Below, one piece after another: positions 22,767-34,995 of a DNA stretch of 64,000 bases. A model generated the notes under the pieces. That model saw only the letters and a list, made by a program, of their open reading frames with translations, was not told where the DNA came from and searched no databases. How positions within the stretch are numbered: position 1 is the first letter of the stretch; each line of letters begins with the position of its first letter. The translations under genes and the position numbers were made by a program. Origin of the DNA: Pseudopithomyces maydicus (Eukaryota > Ascomycota > Dothideomycetes > Pleosporales > Didymosphaeriaceae); the NCBI GenBank assembly GCA_026873275.1, contig JANTUC010000006.1, forward strand, positions 1 through 64,000, read 5' to 3'.

Positions 22767-23057
22767 TTATCTTCCACTTTGAAATTTGAAACGATATTTT
22801 GGAAGACTGGATACAGCAGGGAGCGATAGATTCTTGGGGGACGACTCATCTTGGGAAATCGAACGCGGTTGTTGAGCTGGATATTCCACCTGAAGACATT
22901 TCGTCGCCTGTCGTCTTGCTGTTTTTGTGTGTCGATCTGCTAGTAAGTCGGAGTTTCCGTCCGTGATGGTCACGTTTGTGGTGCTATCTATTGATGTTGA
23001 GCGGTTTCCGGCAGATTCCGATCCATCTGCCTTGTCACTGTCTATGTTGGCGCACAT
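22767..23057 (-). CDS. Doubtful small ORF, Ser/Asp/Thr-rich
   Basis: A 96-codon frame with an ATG at 23057. The product is hydrophilic and low in complexity, with no signal peptide or domain. It lies upstream of the ABC gene start, in a region that otherwise holds repeats. I cannot recognise it and it may be a chance frame. Confidence 0.2.
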   Translation of the reverse strand: MCANIDSDKADGSESAGNRSTSIDSTTNVTITDGNSDLLADRHTKTARRQATKCLQVEYPAQQPRSISQDESSPKNLSLPAVSSLPKYRFKFQSGR

Positions 23058-23491
23058 TTTTTGGCGACTGTTTTGAGGAGAGAATAATCTGTCATTCGTG
23101 TTTCGTCCGTAATACTGGAGCGGAAGACGGATCCTGCGCTGTCATTACCAAGTCAGCTTTAACTCGCGCATTTTCAGTTGGACGGAGCTGGGCGCAAATC
23201 GTTGCTTTAGAACCTGACCGTGTTGAAAATGGGATGCCGCTAAGCTGGTCATATCTTTTTATATGCCGTTTTTCATAATTATGTGTAGACTAAATTCTAG
23301 TATATACTTACTACAAGTGCCTCTAGTATACCATTACACTAAGACTTTCCTTCTTAAGCTTTACCAACTTTACCCGTATAGAAAACCCATGTGTAGTATA
23401 TATATTGTCCCTAAGAAAATAATGGCTATACATAAAGTGTTCAAATTAAAGGAAAAAAACCTATTATACCCTAATTTCTGTATTGAGAAAA

Positions 23492-26400
23492 CTACGGCCG
23501 CTGGGTATTCTCGGTGTTATCGGACACCAAATTACGCGCTATCTGTGCCACCTTTATCCACTTATCCTCATCTGTCAGCTCGCTGTCTTTGCCAAGGGAT
23601 ACACCTGGGTTCTTGAAAAAGGTTTCCACACCAAGTCTGCGATCAGTAGTTGATGTAGGGTCCGGGTTTCTGATGGTATGAAATGCAGCTTTCATGGCAT
23701 CATAAGTCTTGATCGCCCGAAGCGAAGCGTCCGTAACGCCTGCTCGGTTTCCCTTGTAGTAGTTGTACACTGCACCCATTCTCACACAATGGAGGATCAT
23801 GGCCGCAAGTCCAGCTGCGTGTGCCGTGGCTAATGAAGAGCCCGTTCGTGGAGTCGCGTCTTCCTCCGGAATTACCATGTCGGATTCTTTCATGATTACC
23901 TTTTCACCTGGGAGCAGGAAGTCTACCTTACTGTCAACCAGCGAGTGAGCCGAGCCGTCGGCTTTTGCGGCGCCAATCCGGAACACCTTGTGTAATTCAG
24001 TGCAGTCAAAAGGATAGTATGTATTTTTCGCGTTAGATTGCCCTTTGTCAGGAGCTGAGCAAAATAAGAGGATCTCCTTGCTCGGTTTATCCTTATCGCT
24101 CTTCGTTGCATTCACAAGAGCTTGCTTTAGGCGACCCAAATCAGTGGAATTGTCCCCATGCCTGGTGTTCTTGCATTGTACAGTCCAGGACATGGAGATA
24201 ATATCGAAGCCGCGCTTTACGGCATCTTCAACTGCCTGGAAAGTGTGTCAGTCAGAGATGGATTGACCGTCAACAGTGGTAGAGTACATACATCGGCAGC
24301 ACTTTTCGCGGTAAATGTTGCAGGCCCGTTTACTTTGTTCAGGACATCTATCTTGTAGGGGATAACCCGAACATCAGGACACACCCTCTGTATTGAGTAG
24401 GCCATGATAGTTCCATGCCCGGTCGTCGATCCATGATAGGGTTCCGGCGCCCCTATTTTATGACGCACCCCAAGTCCGCTGTCGAAACCTCGGCCAGGAA
24501 GCAACTTCTCTGAGATGGCGGAGTGCATGAAGTCCACACCGTCATCGATGAGAGCGACGGTTATAGGCTTTCTCAACTCATCAGGGAGTGCCAATCCGGT
24601 CAAAGAATAAGATGAATTTTGCTCCTGCAATCGGCGAATTGCTACAGCAAATGTGTCCATAATATCCAGCCATTCATGTATATCAATCCTCTCACCTCCT
24701 GGAACCAAATTCGACCCCTGGCGATGTATGCTTGCTGGCTCTGGGCCTTGGCTATATGAATCGTGAAAAGAGTGCATTTTCACTTTGATCATCTTAAATT
24801 TAGTACCCTGCTCCTCCAGTGACTCTCGATTATCCTTCAGTATTTCAGCATCTGATTTTGTAGAAGATCTACGAGCAATATTTAGCAAGGCATCGTCTCG
24901 AGTGGAGAGAGATTCGCGAGAATCGTTCAGTCGGATTTTAAATTCCTTGAAGTCTTCCTCGGCGCGTTCGACAGACTCCAACGGGGGCTGCAAATAGCAT
25001 TAGTGGAAGGCAATCGCACGTGCACTGGCTACATACCTTTGCTTGGTAGATATGAATCTTCTCTAAACTTGGAAGAAGAGCTAGGCCTTGCCGCTCACTC
25101 CAAGCTCGCAGAACGGCATTACTTCCACTCCACCAGAGATGGAGCTGGCGTATGTTCTTCGACTTTGCGCTTGCTCGTTGAATGGCCAAAGGGCAAAGAT
25201 CTAACTTGCGCCAATCTAATATCTCAATGCTGAAGCGCTCCAGCGAGGCTACAATAGCTTCGTCGCAGTGTGGCATTCCTTCGCTATCTTCCACCGTCAC
25301 TTTGATGATATCTCGAACTCGCTTCTCAGTGTACAGCCAGTCGAAAAACTTTACCATGTCTCTTCTCCCCGCCCCAGCCTGTTGTGGTCTTTTGAGGGCG
25401 CGTGGGTTGTCTATGTCTGGGTCCTGAAGTTCGACCTTGCGGAAGTCGACATATAAGAGGGCGGGATCAAAGCTGAAGCGTTTATACGCGTCCTTGAACC
25501 GATCGAAATCCATCGCGGCCTGATTCTTCCGCGGAGTCGGGGGAAATTCAAAGCCAATGAGCTTATAGTCATCATTGTCGCCGAACAGGAATTCAACAGC
25601 AGAGCCGTGGTCTCTCGGGGATGCGGCTTGGGATCTATGTTTCTTGCTGAATGTCGTCCGGAAGTAGTGCAGTTTCAACAATTTGGCAATCTCCCCGGCC
25701 ACATTGTCGGGTTCCTCTTACTGGTTGCAGGCTTGATGCTAGGCTGGTCAACGGAAGGAGTGGGCGCTTGCGCTACCGGTTGGACGTCGCTCAGTTGCCG
25801 GCCTTCGTTGCACTGAGTCGGCGGGGTTGAGGCCCTCTGAGCATCGTCATGCACCGCTGTTGACCTCCGCCGTCCACCCTGGCGCATTTTTTGCTCTTTT
25901 ACTCTCTCTTCTTTCTGAGCCTTCTCGCTAATCGGTTCCGCCTCCTCCTGCTCCTTACTGTCCTGCTTCTCTTCTTTCCCCGGCTTCTCGCCTGATTTAA
26001 GAGCTGGGATCTCGTTTCGCTTTTCGATTGTGCCCTTCTTTTCCTTTTGCCCGTGTTGTTCCCTAGAAGCCATATGATGCTGATAAACTGATAGAGCCTT
26101 TGACCCCCGCGTTTGTCGAGGGCACTGTCTCCATGCTCAAGTAGAGCTCGCACGATCTTGCGGCGTTCCTTTGTGCATCTTGAGTACTCTACAACGAGGT
26201 GTAACGGGGTCAATCCGCTGTCGTCTTGCGCAGCAAGCATATCTTTGGAGACGTTTTCGATGAGCCCGACTATCAATGAAGGTCTCAAGCCTACAGATAT
26301 GGCCATGTGGATGCAGTTTGGGCCCGTGCAAAGCACTCTCTGCCAGGCTTCCTTATCCAAGGTCTTGATATCGAGAACAGCTTTAATGAACCACTCCGAT

Positions 26401-26927
26401 TTCATCTGGATTGCATAATAGAGTGCTCCTCGACCAGCGGTGTCTCTGTCTTCCAATAACTTAGGATCAAACTGCACGATCAAACTAAGAAGTGTTGGTA
26501 ATTTGAGCGCTAATCGACCTCCGAATGCCAGCTTGAATGGCACGTTTCTGTGCTCGATCATTTCGTCTTCTCGGACCCACTCTGGTATTTTGCCAACATA
26601 TTCTTTATACTTCTCGATGAACAGTTTTTGCTTCTCTTCATTGTCCCGCAACGACTTATCATTAAGCTCACTCATAAGTTCTGACAAGTTGGCCAAGTAC
26701 TTATCTCGGACTTTTTGGTTCGCGGATTCGTCTTGTTCGCGGTCGTTTGACTCTGCGGGTTCTTTTTCATCGTTGGAGGTGTTCTCGCCGCTCTCGTTCC
26801 CCGACTCACTCCCAGTCTCACTCCCACTCTCACTGATGTAATTATCGTTTTGATACATGTGTGCCTCTTGAGAGGACTCTGTATGTGATCCTTGAAAGGG
26901 TTCTTCATGTGAGACGTGGAAAGCCAT
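23492..26927 (-). CDS. Ankyrin-repeat protein with C-terminal subtilisin-like (S8) protease, apparent frameshift
   Basis: Exons 26927-25777, 25714-25037, 24987-24292 and 24235-23492 (introns 62, 49 and 56 nt) give about 1089 residues if one base is added to a five-base C run at 26104-26108. Without it the first exon shifts into an Arg-rich nonsense frame. Order: Ser/Glu-rich head; ankyrin-like repeats (about 155-280; DDSGLTPLHLVVEY); charged Lys/Glu linker; a middle domain (about 385-610) with the motif LKLHYFRTTF; then S8 peptidase with catalytic Asp in VALIDDGVD (about 758), His in TGHGT (about 801) and Ser in TGSSLATAHAAG (about 976). The Asn of the oxyanion hole is not obvious (LFCSAPDKG). 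No signal peptide, so cytosolic. Such proteases occur as effector parts of fungal NLR-like proteins. The 25776-25715 intron is the least certain junction. Confidence 0.75.
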
Positions 26928-27457
26928 GTTCAGTTCTCGGTTAATAGACTGGTACTTGAGGATGTTGCAGCATATAGCTAGGACGCAGTGATCTGAGCGA
27001 TAGCACAGTGTCGCGAGTCACAAGACGTGATGGATATTTTGCGAGCCCCGCTTTTCCGCAGGTCATGGGGCTTGTCAAGAATGGTATGGTAATACTGCCT
27101 TCCTCAGATCAGGAGAGAATCGCCGGAAATGGTAGCTTGCTTGACGGTGGCGTATTGCTCAGCATAAATCGCGCTTTGTTGAACGTATTAATTCCTACCC
27201 CCTAGCTCGTCCTCCGACCTCCACTCATATGACTATCCAACCACAGACCCAGCTTGTGCTGCAGTGTCACTTGCCGTGGTACATTGCGTAACCGCTGGCG
27301 AACACAGTATCCGAGGTCTCACCGGAAGCTGCGGTGTTAATCAGACCAGTGTCTTTCGTCTTGGCAGTTGCATTAGAGATATATCACAGCTGAAATTACC
27401 TTCCTATGCTCAATTTCTCGAACACCTCAAGCATCAATCTGGACAGGAAGAACCATA
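26928..27457. promoter_or_regulatory. Divergent promoter region between protease and 300-residue protein
   Basis: 530 bp between the start codons of two head-to-head genes. A single region serving both would tie their expression together. No palindrome or strong TATA box stands out. Confidence 0.4.
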
Positions 27458-28360
27458 ATGGCGGATACTCTATCAAGCATAGCTACAAGCTCCAGTGATT
27501 TTACATTCGCCGAAGACTCACCAAACTTCGAGATTCCACTCTACCCTTCTGGAGACGGGGCTGAGTTTCACTTCAAAAACGACCCCAATGATCCTGACCA
27601 ACGCGATACTGTTACTCTGCAGAAAGGTCGAGTGAACATCAGGTGCGAGCACAAAGATATTATTCACGGTTTTTTCTCAGATGAAGTCGATGATCTTCAC
27701 ACCCTCATCGTCTTCAAATTTCGATTCGACCCCAATGGTATTGCTGCGCGCATTAAGGAGGCTCACGCAGTCTTGAAATTTTCCGGGATGGAGATAGGGA
27801 AGTCTGATCCTGAGGTTGTCGCCATGTATCCAGATGACAGCTACTGTGTAGGGGCTACAAAGCAGCACGAGCAGGTAGTGGGAGGTGCAGATGCAAATGT
27901 TGGCGCTAGCGCAGCAGGTGCTCAAGTCGGTGCTACCTTCAAGCTCGAGAAGACAATTTATCGGGATACTACAGACCATGCCCGCGTCATAGGGTCTAGT
28001 GAGGCTACGAGAGGGTTCGGCAAGAAGAACGCCATCGCGCGGAATCTCTTTGAAAATCCTACGGCAAAAACAGGCATTGTCGCAAGTCTTCAAGGGGCTG
28101 TTTTACTCAAGAGAAAGAATATGGAACGCTTCAAAGCGACTCTATCTCTCGAAGTGGCTGCCGATACATTTAGTAGGATCTCTTCTGTGTTTAAGAAAGG
28201 TGAGAAGGACGACGATATTTTCTACAACCCCAGCAGAGCTCCCACGAACAACTTGCGAACCTATGATGTAGGAAACCTTGGAAAATGGAAGTCCGAGCTC
28301 AAATTGCTCTCCGATGTAACATTGCGTACTGTCTTGAAAGATTCTGTCAAGGAGCTGTGA
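27458..28360 (+). CDS. Unknown 300-residue protein next to the protease
   Basis: A single-exon frame with a good ATG context (ACCATAATGGCG). No signal peptide, and no classical transmembrane helix. The first half looks beta-rich (FEIPLYPSGDGAEFHF, HTLIVFKFRFD). A Gly/Ala-rich segment at about residues 146-165 (GGADANVGASAAGAQVGATF) precedes alternating polar/non-polar stretches (KLEKTIYRDTTDHARVIGS and VASLQGAVLL). The C-terminus is a Lys/Leu-rich helix. I do not recognise a family. The head-to-head subtilisin-like gene and the downstream NLR-like gene on the same strand suggest a protease substrate or effector in a recognition module; that is inference. Length and composition would also allow a pore-forming fold, which only structure prediction could test. 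Confidence 0.65.
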   Translation: MADTLSSIATSSSDFTFAEDSPNFEIPLYPSGDGAEFHFKNDPNDPDQRDTVTLQKGRVNIRCEHKDIIHGFFSDEVDDLHTLIVFKFRFDPNGIAARIKEAHAVLKFSGMEIGKSDPEVVAMYPDDSYCVGATKQHEQVVGGADANVGASAAGAQVGATFKLEKTIYRDTTDHARVIGSSEATRGFGKKNAIARNLFENPTAKTGIVASLQGAVLLKRKNMERFKATLSLEVAADTFSRISSVFKKGEKDDDIFYNPSRAPTNNLRTYDVGNLGKWKSELKLLSDVTLRTVLKDSVKEL

Positions 28361-28723
28361 GGGAAACGTTTAAGGGATTATGGATAAATCGAGATAGCGT
28401 CTTGCAATCTTCTTCTAGCTTCGCTGCACTTGTTTACTCTGTTTTATTGGCCAGCCTATGAAATATGTGCAACAGTTCGAGCAGGCGGTTAATTCGCTAT
28501 GTGGCCCTGGCGAGCTGAAAAGTGCTGGGGGCTGCAGCTCTCGATTTTGGGAACATGTGCCACGCAGCCAGCGTTTGCCTCTTTCGTGCCTTGTGCGACC
28601 GCCCATGGCCGTTTGGCGGTCACTGCCCACCTTGTGACTCATTCTTATTGCAGCAGGCTCTCGCTGCCTTCAACGTAATACTTGTGGTCGAGAAACATCA
28701 TCTTCAACATTTATACACCGACC

Positions 28724-31700
28724 ATGCACGGGCTAAAGATCGTCTGCGATCAGGGCTACCCTCAGGAAGGTGAGATCAAGTAAGTCTAGCGACACCGTGT
28801 CTTTCCGGAAAGTCTTGATGACTTACGTGCACTTTTGTAGCATAATAGCTGTACCTGGAATCGGTGGCGATCAAAATCGCGCGTGGCAACCATTAAGCTA
28901 TGAGACGTGGGGATATATACAGCTCTTCAGAAAATTCATCGGGCCCATACGTGTATCAACGTACACATATCCCCTACTTGATGGAGATTCGAACATTCTC
29001 ACGCGTGGGGGCCTCAGCCAAGAAGCTAAACGTCTGCTTGAGGCGGTCAAGGGCCTAAAACGTACACAGCGGCAAAGGGTTGCGTTTATTGGTCACGATA
29101 TTGGAGGAACTCTCGTAAAAGAAGTGAGTATACAGTGACAAAACTCTTGAGCCTTGTCAAACCTTCCAGGCCATGCTGCAGGCTGCTTTCGGCGACTCTG
29201 TCTTTAGGGACATTTACCATTCAACCTTCATGCTTGTAAGGAGGCCAAAGAACTCTGGAGTTTCAACGTTACTGATTTGCATACAGCTTTTCCTGGGCTG
29301 TCCCCATAGTAGTAGCCATTCGGCTAATCAGGGCGGGTCGCTCACCCGCCTTCTCGCACAAAATACCGATCTGGCGTCTCAGCCACGAAATCTGTTTGCC
29401 ACGTGTCTCGATAACGTGATACAGGACATTAATATCGATTTTGTTGATTTGACGCTCTACCACGCTGCAGCAGTGTGTAATGTCTTCTCCAATAAGGAGA
29501 ACTTAGGCGAAAAAGTATGGCAACGCTTCAATCACACAAGTAAGAATAACGCTTACACAAAAGACCAGATATTCCTAGAACGTGAGGCAGAGGTACCGCT
29601 ATATCACACGGCACCCCATTTTCAAGAATCAAGATCTCTTTCTCATTCCGAACTTGCCCTCGACGTATCAGAAGATGCTCGTATATTTATCGAGAGGCAC
29701 ACCAATTGTAAGCACGTCGCGTAACGTAAAGATTCCATTAACGTGTTCTAGTAGCTCTTCGGAGAGAGGTTTCGGTCATGGGAGATTCCGGATCCTCGTT
29801 GTCGTACGTTAGTAGACTTCAAATCGAGGATCATCCCTTCCCTCATGAGATTGACGCTGCTCTAAAAACCGCCATCCAGAATTGGGCCTCTGTTCGCAAA
29901 ACCACAATGCTCATCGTTCAAAATGTGGATAACTTTCGATCCGCAAAATGGAACGCCAGCAGCTGTATACTGAAATCACCTGTTGCCAGCGCAACTGTCC
30001 TTCTCAATCATTTCTTTGACTTCGACCAGTCTGACTCTAGAGCCAGCACTGTTGACGCAATGATGGCTGCCTTTGTCACACAGGCGGCCTGGGAACTAAA
30101 GGACAGCGATCTCTCAGCTTGCAATTCAACGCTTAGTAACCAGCGCTTTGGCTGGAACAAGGTGGATTGGTTCAATTTGTATCATCGCACCTTCCTAACA
30201 AGGAGTGACATCGAGATTAGCTGGACCTTAGCCAATCTTGACCGAAACATCGAGTCGTATCCTTGGCTTTTAGACACTCTTCGTAGGGTGGCCACCAACT
30301 GCGACTTCCGTTTCCGTGTAGTGTTTCTCAATAGAAACTCCCAGGACTTCGCAATGGAGCCTGAGTGCGCAACGGTAATCAACTGGGCGAATCCAAGAAC
30401 TCCAGTCCAGGCTGCCACGGATCAGCAACCAACGGACTCAATCAATGGCCAAAACGAAATTCAAAACACAGATTTTCAAGTTTCACCTGAATTTGCTGAT
30501 TTGAGTGCGGTTCGAATAATCGAACAGAAGAACAGAAGCAGTTTCCTTGGACCCAAACTCGTAGAATTGTTCCAAAAAGGCGAAGTTTCTTATGACTATA
30601 AAAGGTTGATTGAAATCTGGGCTTCAAACTATCATTCCCCAAATGTAGCAGAAGCTATCAACTCGCATCTTAGCGCGACCATAGAGATTGACCTAGAAAG
30701 AACTTTCCAGGTGATCTTAGACGCTGCTATTCCAGGGCCATGGGGTTCAGAATCCGCAATCGAGACTTTGGAGCTGATCGTATTCTCACTCCGTTCACTT
30801 ACCTACAACGAGCTAGGTGATCTAGAAGATGCATATAAGGAATGGGAACCGAATCGAAAGGGGAGGCCAACAGGGTATACCTCAATCTTATCCTGGCTTC
30901 CTGGCATTCTCGACATCCATGGCCGCGAAATTTGTCTCAGCCACCCCAGCTTCCGCCAATTTCTTCAGAAGCAGAATGCAAAGAAACTATGTCTGAGTGA
31001 TAAAGGCCTGGAAAAAACACAGAATCGCCTTGCTCTCTTGTGTCTCGAATATTTACTCTCGTCCCATGGACGAGGACTGTTGGAATCGGCAGTAGCTAAG
31101 GGTGGGGACATTGGGGCGCCAGACCCGCGTATTTGCTTCGCTTCCTACGCTATTGGTTATTGGCCGAAGCATGCCCAGCTCGCTGGTGTGCACTTTTCAC
31201 TGGAAGCTGATTTGGTCAATGCAATGCTGGAAGACCAGGCTATGCTTGATACCTGGGCGAAAGCATATTGGAAATATAGCTCCAAGCCATTCTATCGAGA
31301 CCTGAACGAACTTGGGTCACTAGCAATCTTTGCCCAGCATGGTCTGGATAATCTTCTCACTACTCTGATCGAAAGATACCAAGGCACGAACTGGTTAGCG
31401 GACCAGTTCGCAAACGCCATTGCTGCTGCAGCACGCAATGGCATGATCAGTTCAGCTTGCCTTCTCTCGGAGCAACAATCTTTTGGTTCGGGTACAATAG
31501 CCCTCCGTATTCAGGTCTCATTGCAGTCCGAAGATCGTAATTGTCTCTTATTTGCAACTTCTAAAGCTCTTCAGATGACTGATCCGTGGGCCTGTTTTTC
31601 AGCAACAGTGTGTCAATGCCTAGCAACTTGTCATCACGACGTATCCATCACAATGCTTTCTCATGCACCCTGGCAAAATCTCGAAGATACAAAGAAGAAA

Positions 31701-34583
31701 GCAATACTCATGGCAGCAGCTGAGGGCGGAAATATTGAGTCTCTCGGTTATATCCTGGACAATTGTGACAGCCTAATCGGCGAAGAAGATATATCTCGGG
31801 CTACAGTAGAGGCTACTAGAATCGGACACGCTACTACCTCAGCTTGGTTGCTCACAAAGCTTCTCGCAAAGGTCAGCATACGTAAAGACCTAGAGCATGA
31901 ACCCCAGGATGGTGTTCTAGAATCGTCAGAGCTTCCAGTGCAGAAGCTCGAGAACCAATCAACTGTGCAAAAGCCAAACTTAGTCGACGCGGAAACAAGG
32001 AGTGAAATCTTAAACTCAGAACACAGGCCACAAGAAGGAAGCGCCTCCATTGAGGAACAAGCAACGCCAGCTGGAGTAAGTATAGAAGACACGTCTGAAA
32101 CCTCGGTCAAACAAACACCCTCTGGCTCAATGTATGGGGAAACTTTCCTCGAGCTTGCAATTCAAAAAGGCCAACTTGGTATCATTCCAGTGATCGTTGA
32201 TGTTCTTCTTCAACAAAATGCTCGCATTTCCTCCGCGCAGACACTGTTAAAAAACGCCATTTCCCATCGAAGGCCCAGGTGCTTCAACGCTCTTCTTGTT
32301 GCCTTTAGTCATGCGAATGCGCGCATACCAGACTTTGCCGTTCTCGAAAAGAAAGAAATTCTGATCCACGCCCTGAAGTGGGGAAGTGTCAGTTTTGTTC
32401 AAGGGCTGCTATCGAATGGCGTTCAATTGGACGAAACAACGTTCCACCACGTTTTTGATAATGCTGTTCTAGATGATGATACGAGATCATTAATGGAATC
32501 AACAGTAATGGACGAGGCACGGAAGTCAATCAAAGAGAGTGTACTTGTGGAAGTACTGACGACACGAATGGTAACAGCCCTTGAAGAGATCGAGTATAAG
32601 GTTGCCAAGAGATTGATTCAAGCTGGGGCCAATGTCAACACCAGAGAAATCTGTGGGACTCGTACGCCATTGTACCACGCCGCATACCGCGGAGCCGTTG
32701 ACATTGTGGAATTGTTGCTAAAAGCGGAAGCAGATGTGAACATTGCCGAAGATGATGACGATGGATGGTTGCCTATACACGCAGCTTATGATAATGTTGA
32801 TATCCTGAGGCTTCTTCTCACGTCGGGAGCAGATGTCAATGCAACGACAAGTGGCGGGGACACTGTGCTGTATCTCGCTTCAAAATGGAACCATTACAAG
32901 TGTGTCGAGGAGATACTCAAGCATAAGCCAAACCTCGACTATCCAATCCGCGACACAACCATTCTTGCAAAAGCCGTCGACGGCGGTTATGAATCAGTTA
33001 TTTCGATGCTTCTGGATGCCGGGACAAATCCGTTACATCCGACAACTGCAGATCGCAACAGGTTTGTGCTTCACAACTGCGTTAAGAAGAACTTTGTGGA
33101 TATTCTGAGAAAATTGTTGCTTTTCAACTTTGATCTTGAGCAAAAGGATACATACGGAAGGACAGCACTGAATTGTGGATCAGCTGCAAAGCACATTCCT
33201 GCACTGCGGCTATTGATAAGACGCGGAGCTCGAATAGAAACAAGAGACGAACCCTGGAACGACACCCCTCTTTCGAACGCAGTACTCGGAAACGATGTTG
33301 AATTGGCCAAATTTCTCATCTCTGAAGGAGCAAGTGTGAGCACCAATATTGGCAGACGGCTCGAAAACACGCCGCTACTATTGGCTTGCCAAAGGAGTTC
33401 GTTGGAAATGGTTAAAATGCTGATCGAGAATGGCGCAAGTATAAGCGATGTTAGTGTTGGTCGCAATGGCACCGTCTTTCAAGCTTCCTGCAGGAACAGC
33501 GCCGGTAACCAAGCGGAATTGCTCTCATATCTCTTGGAGAATGAGCTTGTGGATTTACACCAGACCAGCGACTTCTGGGGAGGCAACCTGAACACGGCTT
33601 GTCTAATGACTGACATTAACGTTGTAGACCTGCTAATTAGGCGGGGTGCAGATGTGAGCCTCAGAGACAAGATAGGACGATGGCCAGTCCAGTTTGCCTT
33701 GTACCGCACCATTGAACATGTCAAATGTCTCTGCGACCGTGGACCGGATCAAACCAGTGCTCAACGGTTGGTGAAAGATAGTATGCAGCGAAATGCCCTT
33801 CACTTCGCTGTCGTAAGCGGTCGTCTAGAGCTTGTCAAATACGTAATCGATAAGCAAAGTGGGCTTTCAAAAGAAAAGGACTGCGACGGCTGGACACCAC
33901 TCTTTTGGGCTGTTCGAGTGTGCCATATCTGGGCTACACAGACCTCAGAGCGCGCACAAATCATCCAAGAATTATTGAACGATGGCGCAGACATCACGGT
34001 CATGGCCGAAGGTATTGATCGGCTATGGTCGCCATACACACTGGCACGGTATCACGGACTAGGAGCCGATATTATTGCGCTCCTCCAACCAACTCAGGAT
34101 CAAATCAACAACAGCCAGCACAGGACTATCTGGGAAAGAAGCATCGCAGCACGATTTAAAGAGGCTAAGTACCATACCGGTGAATATTGTGACATATGTC
34201 TTCTGGTAAGCTTGACCTGCCAGCCAAATAAAGTTTTTCTCCTATTCTAATCCATCTCGTAGGGAGCAGTCGGAATATGCTACATCTGTACAGATTGTCC
34301 ATACTTTTCGTTGTGTTTCAAATGCTATCGTTCCAGAGATTTGGTGCATGATAGACACTCATTCATTGCGAGGCATGAGGAAGACGAGTATATCTATAAC
34401 CCACATGCCCCGCCGAGCCCAACCGTCTCCAGCGTGCCTGGTAGTTCAGTCACGTATTATGAGCCTGTGCCGCGCCTCAGCGCTACTTCTGTCTCTAGTA
34501 TATCGACTGATGAAGACATTGATGCTGGAGAAGATGACGATGGGAGCAGTCTTAGTGAGGACATGGATAATATGGACGATTAG
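28724..34583 (+). CDS. NLR-like protein: alpha/beta hydrolase, degenerate STAND, ankyrin repeats, ZZ finger
   Basis: Six exons (28724-28779, 28841-29123, 29170-29235, 29287-29707, 29752-34205, 34263-34583) with 44-61-nt introns give 1866 residues. Residues 1-275 form a SesB-like alpha/beta hydrolase (VPGIGGD; nucleophile elbow GHDIGG with Asp105 where Ser is expected; LFLGCPH). The centre (about 276-720) resembles a fungal NACHT/STAND module, but the P-loop position reads GDSGSSLS without the Lys; HFFDFDQSD and LSHPSFRQFL are recognisable landmarks. About ten ankyrin repeats span roughly 1080-1745 (QAGANVNT, TPLYHAAYRGAVDIVELLL). A ZZ zinc finger (about 1755-1797; CDIC, CYICTDC, C-x2-C, final His pair) precedes an acidic tail. 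NLR-like proteins of this plan act in non-self recognition. Lost Ser and Lys suggest the hydrolase and ATPase may be non-catalytic. Confidence 0.85.
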
Positions 34584-34809
34584 AGAGGATATACGAGCGT
34601 ATTATTCGGGGATTTTGTATTCGAGCTCCTTTGTCTTCTGGCGTGTTTTATGGATTATGGGAATTATAGATTTTTTTATTTTTTTCAAAGATAATATATT
34701 GCAGCTGTCACTTCGTCGTTGCCCTATACTATTTATTGAAGTCCCAACGCCACGACATCAATAGTTTAAATTAAAGAAGTAAATATAAGCTGCACGTTCT
34801 TGACGCACA

Positions 34810-34995
34810 TCATTCTTCTACACCATTTCTTTTACGCTGTCCAGCTATACCACCAATTTTTTGCATCTAGTCAGCTGCACACTGAGCTGCTACTTTTTCC
34901 AGAAACGAAACACGCTGTCCAATGGGGAGACAATCTTTTTCCAACCATTCTCTACGCCGTCGTCGTCGTGTTCACGCGACACATTTTGACAAACT
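34810..34995 (-). repeat. Dispersed repeat, copy 1
   Basis: On the minus strand it reads AAAAAGTAGCAGCTCAG, then GCTGACTAGAT and a poly-A-rich stretch, matching copies at 35868, 42838 and 51440. The right part (CAATCTTTTTCCAACC with TACGCCGTCGTCGTCGTG) also matches the copy at 51440-51660. Confidence 0.5.

Larger units (their letters stand above)
22106..23491. other. Intergenic with a tandem repeat and one doubtful small ORF
   Basis: It holds the ABC transporter promoter, a degenerate tandem repeat (22330-22546) and a possible 96-codon minus-strand frame (22767-23057). The stretch 23260-23480 is AT-rich and non-coding. Confidence 0.4.

Noticed and set aside
25899..26110. Arg/Lys-rich C-terminus of the ankyrin part read without correction
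   Set aside because: It appears only after the C5 run at 26104-26108 and is a frame-shifted reading of a Glu/Lys-rich linker.
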